A DNA stretch of 64,000 bases from Amylostereum areolatum (Eukaryota; Basidiomycota; Agaricomycetes; Russulales; Stereaceae). Both the position numbers and the translations under genes were made by a program. Shown in pieces: positions 15,402-26,027 of this stretch. The notes beneath the pieces were generated by a model. The model saw only the letters and a program-made list of their open reading frames with translations, was not told the DNA's origin and searched no databases. The stretch spans positions 310,001 through 374,000 of the forward strand of contig SAXG01000007.1 in assembly GCA_012932865.1 (NCBI GenBank), written 5' to 3'. The stretch's first letter is position 1. Each line of letters opens with the position of its first letter.

Positions 15402-18400
15402 GGCGACAGGGCAGGAGGGAGACGGGGCACGATGAGGTCGGGGATGGGCGTGGTCGTCGACAGTCACGACGAGCGGACACGTCGCGCATCGCTTGTACAA
15501 ACATATGCAAATAGCCGCATCATCCCGACATCCCTTCAACGTAGCTCAACACCGACCGTCGTCGACATCTTTCCACCGTCGTCGTCGTCGACCGCCGTTG
15601 CCCCCCAATACCATCGCCTTGGGTTTACTCATCCGTAGATGCGATTTCGGACCGCGCAAGTCCTGCTCCACCCCCCAGCTCATTCCCACCGCTCCTCAAA
15701 CCGCATATTTGCACCGGCCCCTACGGATTGACCTTCCTATCGATCATGACAAGGACTCTCACAAGGATATCCGGAACGCGCACGATTAGAGTGCACTCTC
15801 TGCAATATGATAACGACGAGCATGTCGGGCGAGCCACCCATTCTGGTCAAACCGTCCCCATCTCGAGGCTGCCGCCATTCAACGCTGTACCCCATGTCTC
15901 CGCGGACCCGTCCTTGCGCACAGCGGCAATCTGTTGGCGGTCGTCTGACCTTGCCTCACCGTCGTTTCATCCGTTGATGCCCCATCGCCCTGGCAGCATC
16001 AGGCCGTACCACGAAGACTGAAGGCTCCCGCTGTACGTAACCCCGCCATGAAACCGTCCCTTCCCCTCTGCCCACGTTCGTGCGCCGTGCGCCATTTGCC
16101 TTTCTTCCATGGCTTGTGGCTTCTGTCGCCAAATAGTTGGGTTGTCCTATGGAGCGGTCGGAATCTCCCAGAGGGGTCGCCCTGAAGACTGCATACGTCG
16201 GTGGGGTATGCGGCCGCCGCCTGTTGCCCCACACGGCCACAAGGCTTCTGCTTTCCGCCTCCGCCTGATGGGAAACGGGTTTATGTATACGCCATGGCCC
16301 GTAAGTTTTCATGAGCTTTGGTTGAATGCGTCGCTCAACGGTGTGCAGTCGCGCAAATTGCAACGCTGACCGAGGTCATTCCAGAATAAAGGGGTGCATA
16401 CTGATGTCATAGGTGTTTAGCTTCGCGAAGTCCAAGCATTTTTAGGCTGTATTGCCTCAAAGCGTTGAGAGGCGCTTCTTAGCCTCTCTTCACTCTCAGG
16501 GGCCGACGGCAACAATTCCATCTATGAACGCATCCCTCAAGGCCGCCGTACCGATTGTTCCTCGCCTATGCGTATTCGGTATACCTCGGTATACGCTTTG
16601 GTACCCACGGCTCCACGGGACGCACCTTAGCAAGCCATACATACATTGCCGTAAACAGCCCAACGATCCTCCGGAAATTCGACCCCAAGATTCAGGACTC
16701 CCGAAGAACTAATCTGATCCGTTATGCTACTCCACCTACTTAGGTGTGTGCCTTTGGTTCGTCCTTGCAGCTGACCAACGGAGTGACAGATACGACGCCT
16801 TCTTCCGCGTCCCCGACTCCCCGAACCCCCTATGTCCGTCCAGCGCCCCCCCTCTGCCAGGAACCGCCTGTCCTAGGATTACGCACATTCCTTCCTGTTG
16901 GTGCACAAATGCTCGATGCTCGAGAATAATAATCCTCGGGATATGCTGCCCCCCTCATCGGCGGTTTCATGCCTGCTTTTACATCACGCTTGTCTTGTTG
17001 TGGAGTGTGCGATCGAAACGCGTTGCACGATACTCCCTCCCCCTGCCCACTAGTTCGGTCCTGTCCGCCAAGTTTATGAACGCGAGTTCGGGTATGCACA
17101 GCGTGCACGGATAGACCTGCAAAGAACAAGGTTGCGCCCCGTGGCGTTCGGGGGACGACGTCCATCGCCATCGCCAACCCCGAGAGCTTCTCATACTTAG
17201 TACGCGACTGGTCACGCTTCGAGTAAGGACCGCTCTTTCCTCTTGTCAGCTTTTGATACTAATCTTAAACCTTATCATCTAGATGTCAGACTCCCTGTCT
17301 TCCTGCGGCCACGTTGTGCGTATGGTCCTGAGTACGGTTTGATCGTACAAAGAAGGCAGTCGTTGTCCACCATCTTTACTTTGCTAATAAACGAACCTTG
17401 GCCGACGTGTCCACACTTCAACCCTTGCTGCGGCGAAGTAAGTCTACATCAGATCTGTTGGCACTTTGCAAGGTCACTTGTATCACCGTTCAATGAAAGG
17501 TTTGTCAGAGAAGAAAGGACCTTGATCGTCGCAAGTCCGATCAGCGAACGTCACTGCGACCCGGGCACTTACCGAGAAGTCATCCTAGTATATCTGTCGG
17601 CCCTTGTACTAGCAAGCAAAACGCGGCCGCACCGCGGGGCCCCTCGTTCTCTCCTTGAAACCGTTTGGAAGAGGATGGCGCGATATCGATGCCATGCGCG
17701 GTGGAGTACCGAGCAGCGCGACAAGCTGGCGGCGCCGAAACCAGCCGCACAAGCCGGTGCCACCTCAATAAACCAAGAGAACTCAAGATCGCATGATTTT
17801 TGGGAGTGTGGGCCCATCGCGCGGGGTCTGCGCATTATGAGAGACACCTCGCAGAGTCGCACCATCCCTACAGCATCTAATACATAGTGCACATGCGCTC
17901 GGTGTACTGCGGTGGGCGCGCGCAGGCGGAGCTGGCATGCCCTCGGCGTGCGCGGACGAGCGAGCGTCACCTGGCCTTATAACGCTTATCTCGACGGGAA
18001 GGCATGCTGTCTCCGTGTACACGAAGCCCGCGAGTTGGGTGAATTGGGCGGGGTGAAACGGCTGCAGAACTTGAACATATTCAAATATGAGCGGAACCAG
18101 AATGACGGTGCGAATTGTGCGGGGGGTTCCGTGGGCGTCTGCTTAGCCACGGCAGCGGCCAGCCTGTGAGGCAACGGCACACGGCGTGCGTGCCACGACG
18201 CGGTCTCGCGACTCCGCGTGCGGGCGACGACCATCCAGTTTGCTATTCTTCGCCATCGCATCGCCCTCTTCCATTTCCTGACCCCGTCCTCTCGTGATTG
18301 GTTGCGATTTTTGACACCGGCGCCGACGAAGGCAAGCTCAGCTGGACGGAAATGCATCAATCCTGGTCTTCCCCTGAAGCCTGAGGCTTGGTGGCGATTG

Positions 18401-18868
18401 CCGCCGTGCTAAGGGAAAGGTGCGCAGATTGGGGACTTGGGGGGTTTCTCCAGAGGCTTCGGGTTGTTTCGATTCCTCCACTCCACGCCCGCCTTGCAAT
18501 TCAGAGCAGCGTGCTCCGTGCGGGTGCCTCGTCGACGACGAGTCACCCCAGCCGGCCGGGGCAGCAGGAGCCGGCGACGGAGAGACGGAGGAATCGGTGA
18601 TCGCATCTCATATATGGGACCGAGGCGGACGAAACAAGCGCCCATAGATGAGTGTAGTTTAAATACAGAAACTCGCGTCGGTACGTGTTCTCTCTTACCC
18701 CCTCCTTTGCCCCTTCCCCTCCCTCGGGTTTCCCGCCTAATGCCATCCTTCCAGCTCCCATTCTCCATCATCTTCGCCTTCTAGCCGAGCGTTCCTCAAG
18801 TGCATCTACGAACAACTTCCTGGCTCGCCTCCTTCGTCCCATGGGCACAGCCCGCATCGCTCAGCACC
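15402..18868. other. Long gene-poor region
   Basis: About 3.5 kb with no recognisable gene. The longest frame (17243-17887, plus, 214 codons) lacks an ATG at its start and has no domain. The frames at 15956-16363 and 16746-17114 are likewise motif-free. The sequence just upstream of 18869 is pyrimidine-rich (18680-18780), as is common in front of fungal genes. The upstream SEC23 promoter should lie in the first few hundred bases. Confidence 0.45.
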
Positions 18869-19796
18869 ATGTCCTCCACCTCCTTTGACCTTCCAAACCT
18901 CCTCGATCCTCTCGCAGACTTTCCCCTGTTTTCTCCCTTCCCGGACGATATCGATTTCTCCGGGTGCGTTCTGGCCCCCCTCCATATCCAGCTCCACCTG
19001 ACAGTCCCCCTCCTCCTCCCCTCCAGAGCACCGCTCCTTGGCCTCTATAATGACCCCATCAATGCCCCAGCGCCCGAATTGGGCCGTTTTCTCGCCCCCC
19101 TTCCTTCTCTCTTTCCTGAGCAAGACCTGTACGTCCTCCTCCATCCTCCCTCTCCTCGCCCCCGTGACCCTTTCCCCCTCCCAGCTCCTTCTCGGATGTC
19201 CACCCACCGCTCGGCGTCAGCGGTGCGGCCGATCTTGTCGTCGGAGACGATACCCTGATACCGCCCCCCGCTCCTCGTCTGAAGGACCTCGACTCATTCT
19301 CCGACGGCACTGCCTTAGGCAGCTTCAACTATTCCCTCGCGTCCGAGCACGACATACCCATGTCCGTCGCGTTCTCACCCGCAAATCCCATGCGGTCCAT
19401 CGAGACATGGCGGACAGACGTCCAGCGCTGCCTGCGCGAGGAAGAAGAGCAAGCACGCTACTGCGTAGCGCAAGCGCTCAGCGGCAGACGTCGTCTGCCC
19501 ACGCCCGAGGTGGGGAACTTAGTTTTGTCTCGAATGTTACCTCTGAGGCGTCCTCGTCCAAGGAACCGGCGACCAAGCGTCGTCGTGTCTCTGAGCTCCC
19601 GTTCGTCCATGCCGTCATCGAGCCCTTTTTGCGCGCCGTCGCGGAGCGCGTCGCGTCGGCGCGCGCGGATGGCGTGGACGATGGCGGAGCCCACCATGAG
19701 CAGGGCGGCCGCGTCGAGCAGGGCCCGCGCGCGGCGCCGTCTGCCATGGCCATTGTCCGTCCGTCGTCTGCCCCTCCCGGTACAGACGTGGGGTAG
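18869..19796 (+). CDS. Hypothetical protein with basic KRRR segment, possible frameshift
   Basis: Three exons join cleanly. MSSTSFDLPNLLDPLADFPLF begins at 18869 and uses a GTGCGT donor at 18964. GAPLLGLYNDPINAPAPELGRF follows, then an exon starting SFSDVHPPLGVSGAADLVVG and running to REEEEQARYCVAQALSG. Between 19466 and 19500 the sensible reading moves by one base to a frame carrying ELSFVSNVTSEASSSKEP, ATKRRRVSELPFVHAVIEPF and a stop at 19796. Without the shift the frame gives an arginine/serine-rich tail ending at 19824, which looks like out-of-frame GC-rich sequence. The KRRR cluster may be a nuclear signal. No family recognised, so function is unknown. Confidence 0.5.
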
Positions 19797-20388
19797 CTGC
19801 GCGCTACCCCACCCCCAACTTTGAGAGCTGTGGTGAGCGTGGGTTTTGTTCATGCCTCTTTTGTTAGCCTTTCTGACGGTGACTCATTCCAGCAGATTTA
19901 GAAGTTGATCTTTAAAGGGCTATCATCAGGCTGTACAAGTATTCCTACAAACATAATTCAGAGCCGGCGGACTCTCAGTGTGACGCTGTATAGTAGATCT
20001 TCATGCCTCCGCCACCCCACCCACCCTCCCCCCTCCCTACGTAGGCCCTTCATGTATACTATGTATCTACTCTACTGGATCAACGACGGATTTTTTGGAA
20101 CCTGTGGCATTGTGGGTCCGTGTGTGCTCGGGTGTGTGCTAGGATGTGCGGACAATGAGGGCGTCGTCACCGTCTTGCCTCGTTTGGAAGGGGCAATGGC
20201 AATGGCACATCGGCATGACCCAATGACGGTGAGGGTAGATAAGATTAGATGGACAATGTTATCTAATCTTGACTCGGTCGTGAATTTTAGTAAGGCGTAG
20301 TAAGGCGCGGTCTTCAGTCAGCGATCTCTCCCTCCCTCCCTCCATTTCCTTCTCTTCATCACCCGGGTCCACATCGTGTAGCATAGAC
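19797..20388. other. Intergenic region upstream of NMD3
   Basis: No gene seen. It holds a perfect 10-bp inverted repeat (listed separately) and a pyrimidine-rich stretch (CTCCCTCCCTCC near 20330) just before the NMD3 start, which may be part of its promoter or leader. Confidence 0.45.
20241..20270. repeat. Perfect 10-bp inverted repeat with 10-base spacer
   Basis: AAGATTAGAT, spacer GGACAATGTT, then ATCTAATCTT. The arms are exactly complementary and could form a hairpin in DNA or RNA. It lies about 120 bp upstream of NMD3. It is AT-rich and lacks the length or flanking duplication of a transposon, so a chance or regulatory palindrome is more likely. Confidence 0.6.
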
Positions 20389-22349
20389 ATGGAATTTGTA
20401 CCAGCACCGGCGGTGCATCGCGTCCTTTGCGCGGATTGTGGTGCGTAGATCGAGAATCTAGGTGTAAGCTGTACTGATCATTTTCGGCAGGGACACCCAT
20501 CGTACCCAACTCGGCCAATCTTTGTGTGAACTGTCTGCGAAATACGTCCGTGGTTTTTCCTCTCCATCTCGACCCTTGTCCTGATCGGTATGCAGCGTCG
20601 ACATCACCGAAGGCATCCCAAAACAATGTGCGTTCTATCTGCCGCGAGGATGTTCGTTGGACTGACGATCTGACCGCCAGCATCTGTATCTTTTTGTCGT
20701 AATTGCGACAGATTCATGGCACCCCCAGCGCAATGGGTAATCGCAAAACCAGAGTCGCAAGAGCTCTTGGCCATCTGCTTGAAGAAGCTTAAAGGTCTCA
20801 GCAAAGTCCGATTGACGGAGGCGCACTTCATCTGGACGGAGCCCCATTCGAAACGTCTCCGGGTATCGTTGACGATCCAAAAAGAGGTGCGTGTCCTCCG
20901 TCTGTTTGGGACTATCGAGGCTGACGACGACGAAAGGTATTGACCTCCACCATCCTTGAACAAATTTTCGAGATCGAGTATCTGGTCCAACACGGCCAAT
21001 GTCCGGACTGCACCAAGCTCGCTGCGAAGAATACGTGGAAGGCGTTGGTCCAGGTCCGACAAAAAGTACCGCACAAGCGGACCTTCCTGTTCCTCGAGCA
21101 GCTCATCCTCAAGCACGGCGCGCAGAAGGACACAATATCCGTGAAGGAGGTCCGGGACGGTCTTGATTTCTTCTACAGCTCGCGGAGTCATGCACTCAAA
21201 ATGGTGGAGTTCTTGAACGGCGTGGTGCCTATACGGTAATCCCCTCGTATTCTTACATTCGTCGTTCCATGTCTGATAGAAGATATGTTGTACAGAACAA
21301 AGACTTCGGAGCGGTTGCTCTCGTCCGACACGCACTCCGGCACGGCGAATTACAAGTTCACCTACTCCGTGGAGATCGTGCCTATCTGCAAAGACGACCT
21401 CGTCGTCGTGCCGCCCAAACTCGCCCGGCAACTGGGCAACATCAACCCGTTGACCGTCGCGACGCGCGTCGGCAACTCCCTGCACCTCCTCGACCCGAAC
21501 ACGCTCCAATACTGCGAGCTCACGGCGCCGATCTACTGGCGCGCGCCGCTCGAGGCGCTCGCGCGCGTATCGGACCTCGTCGAGTTCACCGTGCTCGATA
21601 TCGAGCCCTCGGGCACGACGCGCGGGAAGTGGGTGCTCGCGGACGCGCAGGTGGCGATGTCCGGCGCGTTCCGCTCGACTGGAACGTACGAGGACGACGG
21701 GATGATGGACTACGAGAGCGCGGCGGCCGCGAGCCAGATCTACCACACGCGCACGCACCTCGGGGGGATTCTCCAGCCCGGGGACACCGTGATGGGATTC
21801 CACCTCAGCATCACCAACTTCAACTCGGACGACTTCGCCGCGCTGCCGCAGGACCGCCTCCCCGACGTCGTGCTGGTGAAGAAGGCGTACCCGAACAGGC
21901 GGAAGAAGACGCGGACGAGGAACTGGAAGCTGAGGAGTATCGGGATGGAGGCAGGGGAGGAGGGCGAGACGGGGGCCGCGCGCGGAGTCGTGGGGCGCGG
22001 GGGCGGGCGCGAAAAGCGGAAGGTGGAGGAGGACTACGAGCTGTTCCTGCGCGATCTGGAGGAGGATCCCGAGATGCGTTCGGCGGTCAACTTGTACAAG
22101 GCGGAGGCGGCGATGAAGAGCGAGAAGGCGGGCTCGGGGCTTGCGGGCGGGAAGACGAGGCGAAAGGCGCAGTTCGCGATGGACGTGGACGACAGTGCTC
22201 CCGAGGGGCAGATGGCGGTGGAGGAGGGCGGCGACGAGGAGGAAGAGGAAGAGGAGGCGGCGGAAGCGGATTTCCCGGAGGTCAAGTTGGACGAACTGTT
22301 GGACAACTTCGACGAGATGACGCTTGGGGACAACGTCGAGGAGGAGTAG
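20389..22349 (+). CDS. NMD3: Nmd3, nuclear export adaptor of the 60S ribosomal subunit
   Basis: Nmd3 binds pre-60S subunits in the nucleus and links them to the Crm1/exportin pathway. Exon 1 (20389-20440) begins MEFVPAPAVHRVLCADC, and the following exons give the CxxC zinc pairs CADC, CVNC, CRNC and CPDC. The family motif RNTVDITEGIPKQ is recovered using a GTCCGT donor. Downstream are MAPPAQWVIAKPESQELL, the YLVQHGQCPDCTKLA segment, the central domain (HTGTANYKFTYSVEIVPICKDDL-like region) and the eIF5A/SH3-like domains. The tail contains a run of glutamates and ends MTLGDNVEEE at 22349. Length is about 530 residues, close to the yeast protein. I see no frame break. A long antisense frame over this gene is a shadow caused by high GC. 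Confidence 0.93.
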
Positions 22350-22560
22350 TGTCGATATGCGTACCACATAGTAAACATATTTTTCAACTTATTCACCTTT
22401 GGCCCTTCATCGTAACCGGTGGCCCTGTGGCAAATGCGAGCAACGATCACATGACCTTACGCGAACAAAGGCGAACGCGTTTTGACCGGGCTTCGAATTT
22501 GAACCTGAACTTCATCCACACCTTCTCGCTTCCTCTCACGACCTCATCTACCCACGAATC
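22350..22560. promoter_or_regulatory. NMD3-separase intergenic region
   Basis: Only 211 bases separate the NMD3 stop from the separase start, and both genes point the same way. The separase promoter and the NMD3 3' end must share this space or overlap the neighbouring genes. No specific factor site can be assigned by eye. Confidence 0.4.
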
Positions 22561-25500
22561 ATGCCTGTCGCTTCATCGTCCAAAACTAAGGCCTTGCCGA
22601 CGCGCAAGCCAACCAGGAAGCCCCTTCCAGCGGCCGCCCAAATCACAACCGACGAGCTTGCGGACAAGCTCGCCACCGGGCTCACCCTCACTGCCAAAGG
22701 CAAAGCGAAGAAAGATGCGCCACCTGCGAAGAATGCGAAAGAGCAGACTCTGTCTGCTATGCGCGCCGTCAATTCCGCGTCGCAAGCCCTTACGGGCCTT
22801 GTGCAGAAGGGACGGGCGGATGGAGGGGCCGCGTTGGCTACCTCGGCGAGAAATGCGCTGGCGGAGCTGAGGGCGTTGAGTCCGGGAGAGGTCGACACGG
22901 AGAGGGCTGCGTCGAGTGTGGCTAGCAAGCTCGTCACTCTGGAGATGGTGCGTTCCGTTGTCGTCGAAGCTTGCTGTCTCTGACGCACCGGTCGTATAGC
23001 ATGTGCATGCGCTGGATATACTTTCAGACATGCATCCTACGCTCGTGGCCTTTTCGCAAGGTCATGCACCTCCCAAAGCCATCCCCCAAATGAAAGGCCG
23101 GGCGGCCGGCAATCAGCGAACCCCGCCGTTGACAGAACGGCTGAACCTGCTTTCCATCCCAGTTCCACCTTCAACATCTATCCTCGACGTGACACTGCTA
23201 TCTCTCATCTCAACGTTCCTATCCAATGTTATCGTTTCTGTATCCCATCTTCTCGCCGGACAACCCGCCAATGCACCCCTCGCCCAGCTTGCAACCATCT
23301 TACAGACCTCACCTTCGATCATGACTTGGGTACCCATCTGCGCTCAGCTCCCAGAGAAACACCGCGATACCCTCTTGACACGCATCTACAGCGCCCTCAC
23401 CAAATCCATAGGACACGCTGACGCCGATCCATCCACCATGTTCCGTATCCGCCATTACGCGTTGTCGTGTCTGCTGCTGACAAGCCCGATGATGATCCAA
23501 CCCGATATGTTTTGGGACCAAGCTATCAAGTTTGCGGTCACGTACGCGCGAGCGACGCCTGCGCTCTGGTTTAACGGCGAAAAGACACCTGACGCGGAGA
23601 GGGACGCGACGGCGCTTGTCATATCAGTTTTTTCCGACTTGCATGGTCGCGCGGAGGAAAGGGGGGACAAGGACGTGTTTCTTGATGGGAAGTCGTACCT
23701 TGCGTTTTGCGAGTACTGGTTAGGCTATGCTAAAAAGGTACGCGTCCTCGTACAGCAGCTGGGGGATCCATCCTGATATATGCTATATGTGCAGTCGGGA
23801 GAAATGCGCGCGCTCGACTATGTCGCGAGCCTTGTTCATTCCGTACAGCTGTCTTCGTCGCAACATTCGTCTTCCACGGATGTCCCGAGGCCAGACCCGT
23901 CGCCAATGCAAGTGGACGAGCCTGCTCCCTCGGTGCCTAGTCGATCCAGATCCGTCTCTCCGCACAAGAGGTCGCAATCCACTATGGTAGTATCGTTGGC
24001 CAAGATCTGTACGTCGTTCGTGCAAGGAACAGCCTTCTTTGAGGGGCTAGCCACCTTCGACGGTAATGCATTTTTAGCCGGGACTGTCCGAGTTCTGACG
24101 GTGCTTCTCGTGTAGGCTCGGAAACGGAACTGAAGACACGCTTTAATGAGATTTCGTCGGCTGTCCAGGCGTTCAAGCTGATCCTACCCCCACAAGAGTC
24201 GGAAGACGATGATCGCCCACGAGCATATAGCAAGACGCGTCGGGCTCAAGAAAGGTTGCGGCGTGCCGTTGTGCGATACCTCGGCACCCCATCCTTGTCA
24301 TCCGACCGTACGAAACCTACCAGAGCCTTCCTCACCGAGCTGGTGTCTGGGATGGAGCAGTCCCTAGATAAGGTATGGGAACATACATCCAACTGGATCC
24401 ATGACAAAGTATGCTAAATGCACTTTATCAGGAATCCACCTCGGACGACTTTACAGCTGTGCTGGATACCCTTTTCCTCCTCGCACGTACAACATTAGTG
24501 CCGAGCGATCCAGTGTCCAATGATACGGCATACGCTTTCCTATCTCGGGCCTGCGCCATCCTAGGATTGGAGCTGGACAACGCCCACGAGTACAAAAGCA
24601 AGATCAATCGTCCCACCAATGTCCCGGAGGACGTCTATGCCAACTATATTCGCTGTGTATCTGGCGCCTTCCACAACCTCGCTGGCGCGTTGTACCAGGC
24701 CGATCGTTACGGTTATGCTACCCGGTTCCTTCGACACGGATGTGTGTTGGGAAGTTTGGCCTTGCGCCTGGGGAGGGCATGCGGACTTTTCGTTGGCGAC
24801 GTGGAGGACCAGTCGAGTGCGAAGCAGATGGAAGCATGGAGGCAGCTGGAAGATCAGCTTACTCGTCGATGGGAGCTTCTCGGCGTTTGTTACTCAAAGA
24901 TTGGAGATCGCAAGGTAAGACTATATACCGTTGTACACCGGCTGGCGCTCATGCGAATCGCTTCAGCTTGCATACGAGGCGTTCGCCTTGTGCATAGCTT
25001 CCTATGCCTTTCCACGTTCGGTCGGGGAGTCCATCAGGACGGCGGGACCTAGTCAAGTTTTTTCGTCCTCGAGTTCGCTCAAGCAGCTCGCCGTCATCAT
25101 CGACAGGGTCACATACATGGCCGCATGCGAGCTCGGACGCGATCCCACGGAGGTTTCTCTGAAGCGAATGGTCGGCGACATCACCCTGGAGGACGAACAT
25201 GATCGTCTCTGCGTTGGCGGTGCAATCCTGGAACGCCAGCTGCAAAGCCTCGAGGGGAGCCAGTGGAAAGAGAGCGTTGAGAAGGTCGTCTCAGCACTGC
25301 TGTTCGACCTACTCTCCCTCTACGACCCGAAAACCCGTCCGATGAGGAGGGCCGCCGTTGTACTCAAGTGCCTCGAGTTTACGTACTACTCAGCCAAGGC
25401 CGAAGGATGCATGCGTGGTTACGTTGCCTTGCATTGGAGCGAGCTTGCCGAGGAGATTGAATCCTTACTGGCGACACAGGTACGTCGTTCACCTCCGCTG

Positions 25501-25670
25501 AATAAAACATGCATTGACGTTGGGGCGTAGAAATACGGCGAAGACGCGCAACTGGCCCGCTTCCAGCCGCATTATCAAGCCATCTCCCACCTGTGGTTGG
25601 CCTTGCATGCCCACCGTCGACAGGATCCAAGTCAGTCCGACGTAGCTATCAAACACGTTCAGGAGGCCTG
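22561..25670 (+). CDS. ESP1: Separase (Esp1/Cut1), 5' half, cut by a retrotransposon
   Basis: N-terminal helical-repeat part of separase, the protease that cleaves cohesin at anaphase. The start is MPVASSSKTKALPTRKPTRK at 22561. Exons continue through HALDILSDMHPTLVAFSQGH, FRIRHYALSCLLLTSPMM, TAYAFLSRACAILGLELDN, YVALHWSELAEEIESLL and an exon starting KYGEDAQLARFQPHYQ at 25531. That exon ends abruptly at GTTCAGGAGGCCTG, where the retrotransposon begins. Reading on into the element reaches a stop at 25837-25839, so the allele as sequenced can encode only the N-terminal half, without the catalytic domain. The 3' half resumes at 30698. Assignment to separase rests on the downstream C50 domain and the unbroken exon logic across the insertion. 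Confidence 0.85.
25666..25670. repeat. Target site duplication (left copy)
   Basis: GCCTG immediately before the left LTR, repeated at 30698-30702 just after the right LTR. A 5-bp duplication is the usual signature of Ty1/copia integrase. Confidence 0.92.
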
Positions 25671-25983
25671 TGTCGAACTGTACGCAGTAGTAGGAGACCC
25701 GAGAACTAAGAACCAAATGAGTGTGTATTCTCCACAGGCAGCAATAGTGCCGGTGGAGTGCATACCTAAGAACCAAATGAGTGTGTATCTAAGGTATGTG
25801 GTTAGTGACTGTGGTAGTGGGTATAGGAGCGTAGGATAACTCACTCTCCACAGGCAGCAATAGTGCCGGTGGAGAGGAGGAGACGCGACGACGCGCAAAG
25901 AGAACGAGTGCTAACGTAATCTAGTATTATGTAATGTATGTACAGTACGGCAGTCTAAGGTCGAATAGAATCTCATGTCGACA
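25671..25983 (-). repeat. LTR (3' LTR of the element)
   Basis: 313 bp, read as identical base for base to 30385-30697. It contains two copies each of a 23-bp motif beginning CTAAGAACCAAATGAG and of a 29-bp hairpin motif (25730-25758 and 25846-25874). Read in the separase direction it supplies an in-frame stop at 25837-25839. Confidence 0.96.
25730..25874. repeat. Duplicated 29-bp hairpin motif inside the LTR
   Basis: The motif starts CTCCACAGGCA, ends TGCCGGTGGAG and occurs at 25730-25758 and 25846-25874. Its ends pair as CTCCAC/GTGGAG and, after one mismatch, GGCA/TGCC around a short loop. The same pair is present in the other LTR at 30444-30472 and 30560-30588. It could be an enhancer-like or RNA-structure element; the function is unknown. 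Confidence 0.7.
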
Positions 25984-25995
25984 CCCTCCCTCGAG
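25984..25995 (-). other. Polypurine tract of the retrotransposon
   Basis: On the element strand, CTCGAGGGAGGG directly abuts the 3' LTR. Its position and purine content fit the plus-strand primer of LTR elements. Confidence 0.6.
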
Positions 25996-26027
25996 CTGAC
26001 TGCTCGTCTGAATGAAAGAGTCCTACC

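Noticed and set aside
17243..17887. 214-codon plus frame
   Set aside because: No ATG at the start, no recognisable domain, no supporting neighbouring exons.
20604..22367. 587-codon open frame on the minus strand
   Set aside because: It lies exactly antisense to NMD3, is extremely rich in Arg, Leu and His, and has no motif. It reflects the high GC content of the NMD3 exons.
21269..22870. 533-codon plus-strand frame overlapping NMD3
   Set aside because: Arg/Gly-rich reading of the NMD3 exon in the wrong frame, while the correct frame matches Nmd3 throughout.
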